Positions 29,701 through 38,520 of a stretch of DNA of 64,000 nucleotides are shown piece by piece. The notes beneath the pieces are model-generated. The model had not been told where the DNA came from. It made no database searches and saw only the letters and a program-made list of their open reading frames with translations. A program made the position numbers and the translations under genes. The stretch spans positions 11,054,006-11,118,005 of the forward strand of contig NC_086171.1 in NCBI RefSeq assembly GCF_023053635.1. The letters are read 5' to 3'. Numbering within the stretch: the stretch's first letter is position 1; each line of letters starts with the position of its first letter. The stretch comes from Elgaria multicarinata webbii (taxonomy: Eukaryota > Chordata > Lepidosauria > Squamata > Anguidae).

Positions 29701-30892
29701 ATTGCTAGAGTTTAGCTTTTAACAGGGTCCATTCCCGGTTGTAATATTATGGTTGATTAAATTCTTATAGGAACTAATAATAATTTTTAAAAGACATAAA
29801 GGGGAATAAGCTACTCTTCCAACATCACAGGGTGTAATAACTCCGGGGCTCATTCAGAGGGAAATGAATACAGTGGGAATAAATACACTGGAAAGGCACA
29901 ACTTGAGATTATGCTGGAGAGAACATAGACAGACACAAAAGCCCAAGGCACAGCAGGTTTTGCGCTGAAACCCTAATTAGGCTAGGGCATATGGGCAATC
30001 TCAGCTGCACAACACAGGATGAGCTTTTGACAAGCTGCATCAATTCAGACTGTGATGTGGGGGTTCACATATTTGAATGTGCCACCATATTAAAAAGGAA
30101 TATGGATAGGAATATGTTCTAGCACTTCTTTCTATAGTTGCTGAGAGATTATGCTAACATTGATTTCAATTGGAGTTGAGCTCCAATGCATTTCATAGCA
30201 TTGTAGAGCTGGAAGGGATCTCGGAGGTCATCTAATCCAACCTCCTGCACAATGCAGAATCTGCAATGCAAGATGCAACTACAGCTTCCCTGTCAGATGG
30301 CCTCTGCATTACTACCTCTAGCAAAGGAGAACCTACCACCTCCCAATATGATCTGTTCTACTGTCCAACAGCTCTTGCTGTTAGGATGTTTCTCCTAAAA
30401 TTTAGCCGAAACTGGCTTCCCTACAATTTCCACCCAGTTCTTGTCCTGCCCTCTGCAACAACAGTGAACAACTCTACCCCATCTTCTGCATGTGAGCCCT
30501 TTGAGATATTTGAAGGCCATTATCATGTCCCTCTCTAGTCTTCTCCAGGCTAAATGTACCCAGCTTTTACTATCATTTCACATAAGACTTGGTTTCCAGA
30601 TTCTTCACCATCTGGGTCACCTGCTTCTAGAAACTCCCCACTTCATTACTGTCCTTAATTTGTGGGACATCCCCAGATCTGGAGATTGTGCTCTAGATGC
30701 TGCTTGACTCGTGCAGAATATAGCAGAATATTCACTGCATTGCAGCGTTTGTTTCTAGACTAATTTATCAGAATACATACTCACCTTTCAGTGATATTCA
30801 ATTAACATGTCCTACTTCGTTGTTGTTTTGTTTCTTTCCCAGGATCTTCTGAATGGAACACGGCACAAATGTATGAAAGGAGACGTAAATGA
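12790..30892 (+). CDS. TAC1: protachykinin-1 (substance P / neurokinin A precursor), gene-level entry
   Basis: TAC1 encodes the secreted precursor of the neuropeptides substance P and neurokinin A, ligands of the NK1-NK3 receptors. Coding exons recognised: 12790-12912, 20553-20649, 23297-23320, 26114-26167, 30843-30892. Phases agree at every junction and give 115 codons plus TGA, matching the gamma form of the mammalian precursor (114 residues), which lacks exon 4. Exon sizes 97, 24 and 54 nt equal those expected for mammalian exons 3, 5 and 6. In order the protein has a signal peptide (1-19), an acidic propeptide, [14 protein letters not shown] (substance P with amidation Gly and Lys-Arg cleavage site), a spacer, [13 protein letters not shown] (neurokinin A position, strongly altered), and a C-terminal YERRRK peptide. 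The neighbour ASNS lies tail to tail, as in human. Odd points are the divergent neurokinin A and the missing exon 4. Confidence 0.95.
13322..13450. mobile_element. palindromic MITE, family E, in TAC1 intron 2
   Basis: It begins GGCAGGATCTACACTACTGC and ends ATCCTGCTTGGTGTAGATC, the same inverted ends as the element at 4264-4492. The interior TGACAACTGTTCAGGCCC is also shared. Confidence 0.65.
13451..14120. other. TAC1 intron 2, start; only palindromic repeat B recognised
   Basis: Apart from a palindromic repeat B copy at about 13745-13840, no exon or repeat is recognised. The gene's second intron runs from 12913 to 20552 (about 7.6 kb) and is mostly repeat-derived. Confidence 0.5.
14121..14700 (-). 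mobile_element. L2 LINE 3' end, subfamily B, with (TTA)n at its tail
   Basis: A (TTA)n tract at 14121-14165 grades into TATAGCACCATCAATGTACA and GGTGCTGTACAGAGTAAAAC, the subfamily-B tail read antisense. The minus strand encodes [11 protein letters not shown] and [16 protein letters not shown], and upstream [20 protein letters not shown], both L2 ORF2 C-terminal motifs in different frames. It is 5'-truncated. Confidence 0.88.
14858..15240 (-). mobile_element. tRNA-headed SINE 1, interrupted by a MITE
   Basis: Minus-strand SINE. The plus text starts with the TTTATTTATTGCATTTATAT tail, continues with ATCCTCACAACAACAAACCTG and CACCCAGGGAACTTCC, and ends with the tRNA-like head CACTCTAGCCACTACACCAC. 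It is split at 15073-15203 by a MITE that duplicated 8 bp. Other copies are at 21122-21335 (+), 47296-47565 (-), 52832-53100 (-), with partial ones near 17484-17575 and 61840-62000. Confidence 0.8.
15073..15203. mobile_element. 131-bp hAT-like MITE (family D) with 8-bp target-site duplication
   Basis: The element is flanked by AGTCCAAC at 15065-15072 and 15204-15211, a perfect 8-bp duplication, diagnostic of a hAT-type insertion into the SINE. Its ends TTGAGGGAGACCATATG and CATATGGTCACTCTA are inverted repeats of each other (consensus TAGGGTGACCATATG), and inner arms CAGGGCTCCTGTATCTTTAA / TTAAAGATACAGGAGCCCTG make it a long hairpin. Related copies are at 62032-62440. Confidence 0.85.
15241..16880. 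other. TAC1 intron 2, no gene; AT-rich repeats
   Basis: Nothing with coding signal. A short (AC)n is at about 15500, and 15640-15830 resembles a low-copy AT-rich repeat (ATGTGCA/ATTTGC-rich) also suspected at 28680-28860, 34060-34200 and 39840-40060. Confidence 0.4.
16881..17006. mobile_element. hAT-like palindromic MITE, family A
   Basis: TCCCCACCTGGTGTCCTCCA, TGTTGGACTACAACTACTAT and the returning GATTGTAGTCCTGCCCAACA, GGACCAGGTTGGGGAAGA form a long hairpin. A second, decayed copy follows at 17314-17453. Confidence 0.75.
17780..18820. other. TAC1 intron 2, apparently single-copy sequence
   Basis: No exon is seen. The segment 18640-18670 contains CTCCATCTAGTGGCAG, which reads CTGCCACTAGATGGAG on the minus strand, a CTCF-like core. 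The open frames here have no recognisable homology. Confidence 0.4.
19170..19407 (-). repeat. unnamed interspersed repeat I with CTCF-like motif, copy 2
   Basis: This is the reverse complement of repeat I at 8708-8947, with landmarks TGACTGGCCATTCACAGATG, GCAGGTCATTCTGACAATG, CTCTTCTGGGATATGTTGAT and, at the end, CCCACTAGAGGGCACTG (19387-19403). The last is a close match to the CTCF core CCACnAGRGGGCRC. It lies inside TAC1 intron 2. Confidence 0.65.
20207..20312 (-). repeat. (AAT)n tract and L2 subfamily-B tail fragment
   Basis: About 16 AAT units (20207-20254) followed by TATAGCACCATCAATGTACA and GGTGCTGTACGTAG, the end of an antisense L2-B copy. It lies about 240 bp upstream of TAC1 exon 3. 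Confidence 0.85.
20553..20649 (+). CDS. TAC1: TAC1 exon 3: substance P
   Basis: The acceptor TTTATGTTTCAG ends at 20552 and the donor GTGAGACC starts at 20650; length 97 nt, entering in phase 0 and leaving in phase 1. It encodes [16 protein letters not shown], then [11 protein letters not shown], then GKRDA and the first base of a Gly codon. The FYGLM core followed by Gly-Lys-Arg gives an amidated tachykinin. Compared with human RPKPQQFFGLM it has Arg3 and Tyr8, a combination I recall from reptile substance P. Confidence 0.96.
20747..20795. repeat. (TA)n microsatellite
   Basis: About 23 TA dinucleotides, 100 bp into TAC1 intron 3. Confidence 0.95.
21122..21335 (+). mobile_element. tRNA-headed SINE 1, plus-strand copy in TAC1 intron 3
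   Basis: The head AATGTGGTGTAGCAGTTAGC is followed by the B-box-like GATCCGGATGCTAATTCC, then CTCACTGGGTGACTTTGG, CTCACAGGGCTGTTGTGAAA and a (GAT)n tail. This is the sense copy of the family at 14858-15240. Confidence 0.8.
21956..22081. mobile_element. hAT-like palindromic MITE, family A, in TAC1 intron 3
   Basis: AACCTGGTGGCCTCCAGATG, TTGGACTACAACTCCCATGG and the return AGCTGTAGTCCAACCCCTCT, CCACCAGGTTGGCGAAGGCT. It is one of the better-preserved copies. A partial copy lies at 22830-22938. Confidence 0.78.
22679..22809 (+). other. candidate cassette exon in TAC1 intron 3 (speculative)
   Basis: A good acceptor (TTTCTGTCTGTTTCAG, ending 22678) and a strong donor (GTAAGTGT at 22810) bound 131 nt that are fully open in the frame continuing from exon 3 (phase 1, 43 codons). 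It is not recognisably the mammalian exon 4, whose peptide contains IEKQVALLKALYG. It ends in phase 0, so inclusion would put exons 5 and 6 in another frame that stops inside exon 6. It could be a chance pairing of splice sites. Confidence 0.25.
23297..23320 (+). CDS. TAC1: TAC1 exon 5 (24-nt micro-exon), diverged
   Basis: The acceptor CATTGTTTTCCAG ends at 23296 and the donor GTAAGTTG starts at 23321. Length and phase (1 in, 1 out) equal mammalian exon 5. With the neighbouring bases it encodes G-HVASSSR-R instead of the conserved G-HGQISHK-R, so only the first His and the terminal basic residue are kept. Together with exon 6 it leaves an Arg-Arg pair before the neurokinin A position, so a dibasic cleavage site survives. 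Confidence 0.85.
23579..23604. repeat. (GT)n microsatellite
   Basis: Twelve to thirteen GT units in TAC1 intron 5. A palindromic repeat B copy follows at 23640-23790. Confidence 0.9.
23780..24125 (+). mobile_element. old L2 LINE C-terminal remnant
   Basis: The sequence GGAATGCCTTCTGCAGAAC and GGCCTTTTTCAAATGGGCCT, with a following AT-rich 3' UTR and AACCGCCTTAATAC, fits a decayed L2 end. A (TCA)n run is at 24079-24105. Confidence 0.5.
25527..25830 (+). repeat. two-copy tandem repeat, about 154-bp period, upstream of TAC1 exon 6
   Basis: CTAAAAATCAGGG occurs at 25542 and again at 25696. The same order of landmarks follows both (ATTTGGTTCAAA, GGTGCCCAGT, ACATGTGTGTATCTTGAAAA), so one unit was duplicated in tandem. 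The second copy is followed by AT-rich sequence and then exon 6 at 26114. It probably derives from an unnamed DNA element. Confidence 0.7.
26114..26167 (+). CDS. TAC1: TAC1 exon 6: neurokinin A exon, strongly diverged ([10 protein letters not shown])
   Basis: The acceptor ATATTTTTCAG ends at 26113 and the donor GTATGT starts at 26168. The 54-nt length and phases (1 in, 1 out) equal mammalian exon 6. It encodes [10 protein letters not shown], then GKR and SLNS plus the first base of Gly. The mammalian peptide is HKTDSFVGLM followed by GKRALNS. Thus four of ten residues differ, including the C-terminal Met to Ile, while His1, Lys2, Asp4, Phe6, Gly8, Leu9, the amidation Gly, the Lys-Arg cleavage site and LNS are kept. 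The frame is open and both splice sites are sound, which argues for an expressed exon rather than a fossil. Confidence 0.9.
26246..26392. mobile_element. hAT-like palindromic MITE, family A, nearly full length
   Basis: It starts CAGGGGTGGTAAACCCATGA and ends CATCCCCGCCCCTAG, inverted terminal repeats of the CAGGGGTGG type known from hAT elements. Inside are AGTTCAACTCCCATCAGCTC and TGATGGGAATTGTAGTCCAA. It starts about 80 bp downstream of TAC1 exon 6. Confidence 0.75.
26412..27352. mobile_element. hAT-like MITE (family A) split by two antisense L2 copies
   Basis: The MITE begins CAGGGGTGGGCAACTT at about 26414 and resumes at 27229 with GCAACTTGTGTCCCTCCAAG, then ACTACAACTCCCATCATCCC and a closing GGCCACAGGTTGCTCACCTC. 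GCAACTT appears on both sides of the inserted block, a 7-bp target duplication. The insert is antisense L2: 26431-26945, whose minus strand encodes [10 protein letters not shown] and an [11 protein letters not shown] end, and 26960-27223, a second L2 3' UTR. Confidence 0.78.
27590..28262. other. apparently single-copy AT-rich block in TAC1 intron 6, possible conserved noncoding element
   Basis: No repeat family, exon or simple sequence is recognised over about 670 bp, which is unusual in this window. It contains several homeodomain-like ATTA/AATTG cores and CCATTTGCAATTATT. Such islands in introns of neuropeptide genes are often regulatory, but conservation cannot be judged from one sequence. 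Confidence 0.3.
29165..29290. mobile_element. decayed MITE, family F (CACGCTAAACCAT ends)
   Basis: GGCCCTGTTCCAATATCACG and CTAAACCATGATGGTTGAGC, with a return TTACTGGGCCTG, resemble the well-preserved element at 57678-57812. Confidence 0.45.
30189..30735 (-). mobile_element. CR1 LINE 3' end, older copy, just upstream of TAC1 exon 7
   Basis: The plus text TTTCATAGCATTGTAGAGCT, GGTCATCTAATCCAACCTCC and GTCTTCTCCAGGCTAAATGT is the antisense CR1 3' part, parallel to 697-1100 but more diverged. It ends about 100 bp before the last TAC1 exon. Confidence 0.82.
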
Positions 30893-31499
30893 GACATTCC
30901 TGCCATTCTTTGTCAAAAATTGTTTGTTTTAAGTGGCCAAGTTAGTGTAATATAAAATAGCCATTGTACGGAATAATTATTTCTTTATGATTATTTTTGG
31001 GGTTGTAAATTCAATTAAAAGAATGATTCTTGTTTCTTATCATGGCAGCGATACATACAGTATACAGGTATGTGATGGGTTCTACGATGGCAACTCCATA
31101 CAGAAATAGAAATCAGTGGTGTTTCACACCAAAGCACATTATTTGATATGTTCTGTAAAAGATGTTCACCAAAAGTTTTTAAAAAAAGTGGTAAAGAAAT
31201 TTTAAAAAATCTTTTGTTAATTTATAGCAATTGTATTAGCTTCACTACCAACGCCAAGTTGATCTGGTGTCTAGTGCCTCAATTTGTGTTCATAGCAAAA
31301 CAAAAACAAAAAAAATGTACTGTAATTTCTGTAGCCAAAATATATTTGTATCATTACAGCATGTCATGTTATTGTTGTTGTGGTGGTGGTGGTTGTTTCG
31401 TGCCTACATATATATTTTTTAAAGAAGAGATATAAATGTGAAACTAGAAGACTTAATTTCATTGTCTGGCATTTTACAATAGTTAGCACTTGAAATAAA
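30843..31499 (+). CDS. TAC1: TAC1 exon 7: C-terminal peptide (coding 30843-30892) and 3' UTR
   Basis: The acceptor TTTCTTTCCCAG ends at 30842. The exon enters in phase 1 and encodes the rest of a Gly codon, then [15 protein letters not shown] and TGA at 30890-30892. The mammalian end is AYERSAMQNYERRR, so A-x-x-YERRR is conserved. The 3' UTR contains ATTAAA at 31014-31019 and AATAAA at 31494-31499, the likelier final poly(A) signal. The 3' UTR end is inferred. Confidence 0.9.
31494..31499 (+). terminator. TAC1: TAC1 poly(A) signal AATAAA
   Basis: Canonical hexamer 602 nt after the stop codon. An alternative ATTAAA lies at 31014-31019. Confidence 0.6.
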
Positions 31500-31578
31500 A
31501 GTAGAACTCTGCTCTGGGGATTTTGCAACATACATTCCATGAATGTAATTATTTAAAACAAAAAGCACTTGACGTAAA

Positions 31579-31618
<40 letters not shown>

Positions 31619-32624
31619 CGCAAGTGTGTGCAGACTGGGGAGAGGAATGTCAAATCAGGTAACATAGAGCTTTATCACACCAGGGTTATACTGAGCAATC
31701 ACTGAGAATTTGCGTGCAAAGGACTCCGAAGTTTTCCACCTTAAAATCTGCTTTGACTGTGAAGTACTCCCATACATCCTGCTTTAATTGTGCTATAAAG
31801 GGGAAAGAATTGAGGTATTTTGGTACTAGTTTTCGAGCGAATCATTTGTTGTTTTCCAAGTGGCCACTGCGGGCGCAGGAGCAGGATTTGATATGTTTAA
31901 AAAAAATTAAACAAATCCTTACATCTGCATAAGCTTTAAAGATAGACATCAAAATTGGCACAGTAATAGATCTTAAGGAGTGCTTTAAGCATACCAAATT
32001 TGAATTGGATTGGACCATCCATTGATTTTTTTTAATGATTTTTTTTTACATTTCCCCCCTTAAACCCTTTGCAAAGGCTCTTAGAAGCGCTGCCGCCCGG
32101 GGTGTGATTTAGCAACAACAATACCAATGCCAACAGCTTAGTGCTGTAGGGGATAATTCAAGGGAAACAGGTATGTGGGATGAAGCTAATAGTGTGATTG
32201 GATTTAAGTTCCTTTGAGTTCAATGGCTATTACTCCCAGGGAACTGCATATAGGATTGCAGCTTTAACCATTGAGACTTACTTCTGAGTATAGAATGTGA
32301 TTGCAATCCTACATGCATTTACCTGGGAGTAAGTCCCTTTGGGCTCAGAGGGGCTAACATCTGAGTAGACATGCATAGGACTGCATAGTCATTTCTGTTT
32401 GATTTGTAAAACTAAAGGCTCCCATGGCTCAAAGTTACCAGGAAGCTTCAAGCACTAACTTTCACATGCATCCCAGCATGAGCAAAATGTAATTCTCAAT
32501 TCAGTCTTCAGATGAAGGAAACGACCTCAGCTAATCAACAATATGAGAGAGAGGCCTTGGAACTGAAGCAGGTTCCAGAGGAAAAGACTGCCTCAAGATT
32601 AAGCTCTTTATTTATTCAATTTAA

Positions 32625-32655
<31 letters not shown>

Positions 32656-32920
32656 TTAATCTACTTGTAAGGCAGTTACATACTGAGTTCTGCCCCCCTT
32701 CAAAAGATAGATAAATAATGAAATTAAAGCTATTGGATACAGACAAGCAAAGTGGTCAGTTTGAAAGATCTCAGTCCAACCATTCTTGACAGCAGAAATG
32801 GGTAATTCTCTGCTAGAGTGGTCACTTACACATCGCCCAAAAAAGGACACCGATTTGCCTATCATTTGCATATTCTAATATACAGATGCAAAATTTGAAA
32901 GAATAACTATAATTTAAATA
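31500..32920. other. convergent intergenic space, first part
   Basis: No gene is seen. It holds an (AC)n(AG)n microsatellite at 31580-31620, palindromic repeat B pieces at 32190-32395 and a (TG)n tract at 32630-32656. Confidence 0.5.
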
Positions 32921-33265
32921 GAAATGCAATACATCTCACCATAGTGGGAAGACTGTGAGCAGGTGACCTGTAGGCTCGCTCAGTCCACCATCCAGATGCT
33001 AACTGCACATGGCAACTTCAAAGCACCCAATCTCCCTTTTTATGGTTCTTTGACTTTAAACCAGTAGAGGCCAATGACTCCAATTTTGGTGGGGCTTTTA
33101 ATTCATTCTGGCTTTTAGTCAAAAACAGCTGGGATTCTAAAAGAACTCTCAACAGTACTGAAACCCAACCCAACCTAACCCAAAACAGGTTCAGCACTTT
33201 GGATAGCTCTGTTAGCATTCTGGATGGTTCTGACTAAAAGCCAGAATGGATTCAAAGCCCCTCAA
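32921..33265. mobile_element. unclassified repeat J, copy 2, followed by hAT-like MITE family C
   Basis: 32921-33045 repeats the landmarks of 3047-3168 (ACATCTCACCATAGTGGGA, TGGCAACTTCAAAG). From 33060 the MITE begins CCAGTAGAGGCCAATGACTCC and carries TTCAGCACTTTGGATAGC at 33190-33207, again an RE1-like core, and ATTCTGGATGGTTCTGACTA. The J and C repeats are adjacent both here and at 2895-3168 (in the other order). Confidence 0.6.
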
Positions 33266-33808
33266 TCGCCTATTCAAGCCCAAGCCACTCCAAAATACTT
33301 TGCATTGCAACAGGGAACGATGCATTGGGGCTTGGAAAAGTCATTTCCCTACAGCAACTGTGAGGACTGCAGCTATGCTCAGAGGGATGTCTGAGGGAGG
33401 AGGGGGCAGCAGATGACATCAGCATCCCAGCAAGCCTGACTTCCCCCACACCACTGCTGCATTCATGCCCTAATTTGTCTTTGAAAAATAAAGCTTGAGA
33501 AGATTATCCTTTGCAAGCCACCCACATTTCCCCTGGAGTTTACACTCTTTGCAACTTAAAATGTGTTCTTGAAATGTCCTCAGTTTGATTTGTGAAGGGG
33601 CATAACAAGCAACATTCACCATTATCCCTCCCTTCCAAATGTTTCTCCTAGAAAATGTAATTTAATCTCTTTGGATGCCCATCTAGCTGAGTTGTAAAAA
33701 AAAAATCTCACCTGCAGGTCACTTACTGTCATGAGAATGGAGAGAAGAGCTTTTGAACCACCCACACAACTACATCTTTATACTGGGAATGTATTAGGCC
33801 TTTTCCCT

Positions 33809-33908
33809 NNNNNNNNNNNNNNNNNNNNNNNNNNNNNNNNNNNNNNNNNNNNNNNNNNNNNNNNNNNNNNNNNNNNNNNNNNNNNNNNNNNNNNNNNNNN
33901 NNNNNNNN
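33809..33908. other. assembly gap (100 N)
   Basis: Exactly 100 N, the conventional size for a gap of unknown length. Confidence 0.99.
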
Positions 33909-34455
33909 AACTTTGGAATTTGCTATCACAAGATATCTGCCAACTTGGACAGTTTTCAAAGGGGATTAAACAAATCCATGGAGGGGAAAAGCTATCCACG
34001 GTTATGACTAAGGATGTAGGAGAATTTTGTTTTGTGTTTGCAAATCATTCAAACTTGCCCTGTTCACAATCCAAATGTGAATGGGAGTGATTTTTTTTTC
34101 AAAACATGTATGCGTATGCCCAAATGTGCAATCGCATTTGGAAAGTGTTTGGTTTTTTTTTAAGTGCACTGAAATGTGCAAATTTCAAACGGGAGAACTT
34201 TATTCGAACAAACACTGAGCCTGATCCATCCATAGCAGGACATGTGCTTGTTTTCCTCCTTCTTGCTGTGGTCCAGATAACAGTGGTGATGAGAAGGAGG
34301 ACCAGGAGATGTCACTGCCTATCAAGCAAGCAAATGGTAACAATGACAGAAAGAATGAGGCGCAATTGCAGCTGGTGACAATGGTGGCGAGAAGAGAAGG
34401 AAGACACTGAGAGTGTCTTGTCCGAGGACTCTCCAAAACCTGGAACTGACAGTGC

Positions 34456-34592
34456 TTTGCCTTCCCCAACCTGGTATCCTCCAGATATATTGGACTGCAA
34501 CTCCCCTGATTTCAAGCCAGCAAGACCAGTGGCTGGGAATTATGGGAGTTGCAGTCCAAGACATCTGGAGGGTGCCAAATTGGGGAAGACTG
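34456..34592. mobile_element. hAT-like palindromic MITE, family A
   Basis: TGCCTTCCCCAACCTGGTAT, TATTGGACTGCAACTCCCCT and the return TGGGAGTTGCAGTCCAAGAC, CAAATTGGGGAAGACTGG. A well-preserved hairpin copy in the intergenic region. Confidence 0.8.
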
Positions 34593-34794
34593 GCCTATCT
34601 ACTCCAGCATTCTATTCAAACAGTGGCCTGCCAGATGCCTATGGGGAGCCCACAAGCAAGACAGTGTGGTAGCATCCTCCCACCTGGGTTCCTCTGCAAT
34701 ATTCAAAGTAATATACAGCCCTCATAACTGAGTGTGCCAAAATTCTCCAGATTTTGCTTCAAAACTTGGTTCGACTCACTTGTTTTAGTTTGAT

Positions 34795-35360
34795 GGTTTT
34801 TTGTTAGGTTAAACTAAAGCAAGTCAATAAATAGTCAAAGGCACAGTTTTACTCTTTCCAAAAGAGATGTCTGAAGAGCAGCTGAGGTCCAAACACAGAT
34901 AAGCAATCAGATACCACACACAGTCTAAGAGCACAGTCAAGGTCAGTAGCACAAAGGTTCAATCATGGAGCAAGGTCCAAGGCACTGGAACTAGTAGAAA
35001 ACATTGTTTCAGCAATGGCTAGACTGCCACTGCACAGCTTCCTGAGCCCCACCCAGGGCTCAGCTGCAGTTCATTACAGACCTTGCTCCCAAGCAGTCCC
35101 TTCCCCTTAAAGACTTGTTTCTATTTGAGCACTTCTTCTTAAGGAGACCTAGTGGTCTGCCTCTTGCCTGGTCTTGCCGAGCTTCCATTTCAGAGGCTGA
35201 ACTCCCTTCTTCCTGAAGAGATGGAACCATGGTCAACTCTCCAAAGGACCCAGGCTCCACCAGGTCGCCTGCTACGGGTGGCTTTTTTTTTTTTTTAACA
35301 TCTCTGGGAGCTCTAGTTCCTCCTCAGAGAACTCCTCCAGCAAGAGCATGGCAACAAGTT
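34795..35360. other. unclassified repeat-like block, possibly an old LTR-type remnant
   Basis: The block is moderately GC-rich and repeat-like, with composition similar to the solo LTR at 45119-45641, but I found neither clear ends nor a target duplication. Treat the class as unknown. Confidence 0.2.
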
Positions 35361-35459
35361 ACAATGGTGAAAAGGAGGAGCAACTCCAGGGTGCTCATCA
35401 ATGGGCCCCTGTTGGCATGTGGGCCCTCGTCAGCTATCCAACCATACTTTTGATCCCAG

Positions 35460-37465
35460 ACCTGAGGCTGAAATAGGCCCTTACTCTGATTCAACATGGC
35501 TTGTCATATGTTCTTAAAGTCAAGAGACGAATGTAGGGCCACCTCCAGGTTGGAGAGGGCCTGGACAAGTGTCTTCTGGTGGGCTCCCTTCTCTAACAGC
35601 AGACTTTGGTGGACTTACAGTCTGGCTGTGGTGGCAGCATTCTAAGTAGCTGTGTTGACCTGAGCACACAAAAACACATCATATTAAAAAAACGGTGCCT
35701 AGGGCCATTTCTTTAAAAGCCTTCTCTAAGTGCGCTTGAGGCTCAATCCCCCACCCCCAAATGGGAACATCAACAACAACGGCAGATGGAAACAGCTGTT
35801 GCTCCTGGAGGCAAAACAGAATTTCAAAACTGGACTCTTCTTAAAAGATTCAGGAAGGCTTTTTATTTTAGTCTCTTGTATTAATACTTTCCCACCAGTC
35901 GCTATATGTGAAAAGCTTTTTGCTTCCTTCAAAGTGCCACGGACATTTTAGTTGATAATGGTGTTAAAACAGCCTCTTGGAGATATTTCAGTTTTCCTTA
36001 CTATCAGTTGTTACAGCTGTAAGGAAGCAACCATGTCCCAACTCCATAGTTGATTTGTTGAATGAACTAAAAACCTGAGTATTCAGATAAATACACACTG
36101 TTCTCTTTTTACCCCTCATTGCATCCCTATTTCCCTTTCTTTTTCATCCTTCCCACCGTCCTTCACCAACCTTTCTGTATTTGCTTTTTTAAGAATCCAA
36201 GGCAACGCAAATCAAATCAAAACATAACCAATAAAGCAATATACTTTTAGCTTTCTAGTTTTCATGACCACGCATTCATTATTTAAATAATGTAGAATAA
36301 TAAGAGAGACTCATCACCCCTTTGCAAAATATCTCCAGCAGCAGGCATAGTTTTGCATAATAATTTTGCCCACAGCATTAAGTGAATAAGCGTTCATTTT
36401 TCTTGATTTTTTTTTTTAAATGATATTACACGTAGCATTTGTATAATACTCATTATATACTTTCTTCATCAAAGCTAGGGCTTTCAACTAACTCATAAGC
36501 ATAACAGTGCTAGCCAGACAATGATGAAGATGATAATGATTGAACAAAATGTTACTTAAATCCTACATTTTCTAAGAAAAGCAAGATCATCTATGGAGCA
36601 GTTACTGCCATCTGCAGGTGAATAGAAAAACGGGGGGAGACAAGAGGAAATAAAATGTGGTGGGAGGTTCCATTTGGAGGGTTTTCTCAAGCACGAACTG
36701 TACTGAACAGCACACCTGGCCCTTGAATAGCACCAGGGACTAAGCAAAGACAAACAATAGGATGATCTCCGCTATCCAAGCTGCAGATTGAGCCAGTGAC
36801 TAGCAAGTTCAGTAGGGAGTATTCTTTCTGTACTCCTAGCTAAATGTGAAATCACAGAAAGAAGAAAACAGATTTTATCAGGCCAATCTGATATGCAACC
36901 CCAAAGAAATTTGAGCCCATGTAATATTTTCCGTATAAGCAGTTTTATACCTGCACCTGTTGTTGATTAGAGATCACCATTAGACCAGCATTTTCTGTGG
37001 TCGCACCTAGGTTTGAGGCTCCTTTCTCTGAAATGAGGCAAACATTATGGCTGAACAACTCTAATTCAGATCCTACACCCCCACAATTGCAGCATAACGT
37101 TACTGCAACACAGAAGGACCTTGGTTAGCCTTGGGAGGTCCTCTCACAGGGGTGGCAGCAGTGGTCTGTACAAGTCAGAAACAGGTCTTGGAAGATATTA
37201 GCTTACTGATCTTATGGTGCCTCCTTTCCTACCTCAATACATTCATTAATTTCAGTAGGGAAATGAACTCTTAAAAAAAATTCTAAAGAAACAAAAGTAT
37301 TAAATAAACTGAAATATCAGGATGTTGCTAGACTGGGTTTTTTGTTAGGCATGTTATCAGTATGGGAGACACCTGCAAGCTATGGGATTTTCTCCCCTAC
37401 CCTGTCCTCCAAACCAAATCCCCATGCTGATGACTGCTAGTTCAAATGGATGACAGGGTCTACAT
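35460..37465. other. intergenic, no gene or clear repeat
   Basis: About 2 kb without a recognised gene or mobile element. At 36597-36615 GTTACTGCCATCTGCAGG resembles a CTCF core. Open frames are short and without homology that I can name. Confidence 0.45.
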
Positions 37466-37822
37466 TAGTAGCATTAGGGCAACTTGAGGCCCTCCAGATG
37501 TTTTGATTCCCAGCCAGCATAGCCAATAGAAAGGGATGGCGTGAATTGCAGAGCAAAACATCTGGAAGGCCACAAGTTGCCCAGCCTTAGTTTAGGAGCA
37601 GCTCCTACACCAGTTGGCATCTCTTTGGTCAGGACACTTTCCTTCTAATTTCTAAGTTAAGGCTACAGTTGCTGGGGGAAAGCAGCATCTAAACTTGTCT
37701 TCCCTAACCCAGCACTCTTCAGATGCTGGACCACAATTCCCATCACCCTTAGCCGTAGCAAGCATGTTGGCTGGAGAGTTGTCATCTAACACTTCTGGAG
37801 GGAACCAGATTGGGGGAGCCGG
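37466..37822. mobile_element. two hAT-like palindromic MITE copies, family A
   Basis: The first is 37466-37588 (GGGCAACTTGAGGCCCTCCA ... GGCCACAAGTTGCCCAGCC). The second is 37696-37822 (GTCTTCCCTAACCCAGCACT ... GGGAACCAGATTGGGGGAGC). They represent the two end types of the family, GGGCAAC and CTTCCCCAACC. A third, decayed unit spans about 37930-38035. Confidence 0.7.
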
Positions 37823-38189
37823 TCTTATTTGTGATGCATGGGTCTTTGTATGAACATTCCAACTGCTCAGAGAACAAACTTCACTGAACATTTACAGTTG
37901 TCCTTCTACTAGTTCCCTAGACTAGGAGTAGACAAAAAGTAGAGCTCCAGAAGTTTGGGCTTCAACACCCAGCAGGAGCTTCTTGGAGTTAGTCCAAACA
38001 TCGGGAGATCTATCTTCTGCCCACCCCTACTCCAGACCCCTACATGGTTGCTGTACCTTTGGAGATACAAGAATTCTGCCAGTTGGAGATTCTACAATCC
38101 TTACAGCATGGTAAGGCCAGGACATGGTGAGTGACTCATATGAACTTGCCTGGGACTTAACGTCGACCTCACAAATTGCGCTCCTTGGC

Positions 38190-38520
38190 CTGTCAGAAAA
38201 GATCAGATTGGTGGCCACCAGACAGAGCCTTTTCATTGGTGACCCTACCTCTGTAGAATTCTTTCTCCAGAGTTCTTATCCACTTCCCGTTTGTTTTTAA
38301 ATGGGCTCTAAAGACTTGTTTCACTTAGATTTCCTTTATTGGGATATGTGCCTCTGGTTTGTTCACAACTGCTGGCCACATCTTGGTTTTTCACCTGCTA
38401 TGTAGTTTAAATTTGCATTTTCAATTCATACTGCAATTGTTCTTATCTGGTGGCTGAAGTTGCCTTGTGAGGGCATTGTCCTAAAAGGCAGGATATAATA
38501 AGTATTATAATAAAATCAAG
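38190..38520 (+). mobile_element. old L2 LINE C-terminal remnant
   Basis: GACAGAGCCTTTTCATTGGT, TAGAATTCTTTCTCCAGAG, AAATGGGCTCTAAAGACTTG and the end AAAAGGCAGGATATAATAAG follow the pattern of L2 ends but are strongly decayed. Confidence 0.5.

Noticed and set aside
34795-35360. second LTR-type element
   Set aside because: Composition suggests it, but no ends or target duplication could be found.
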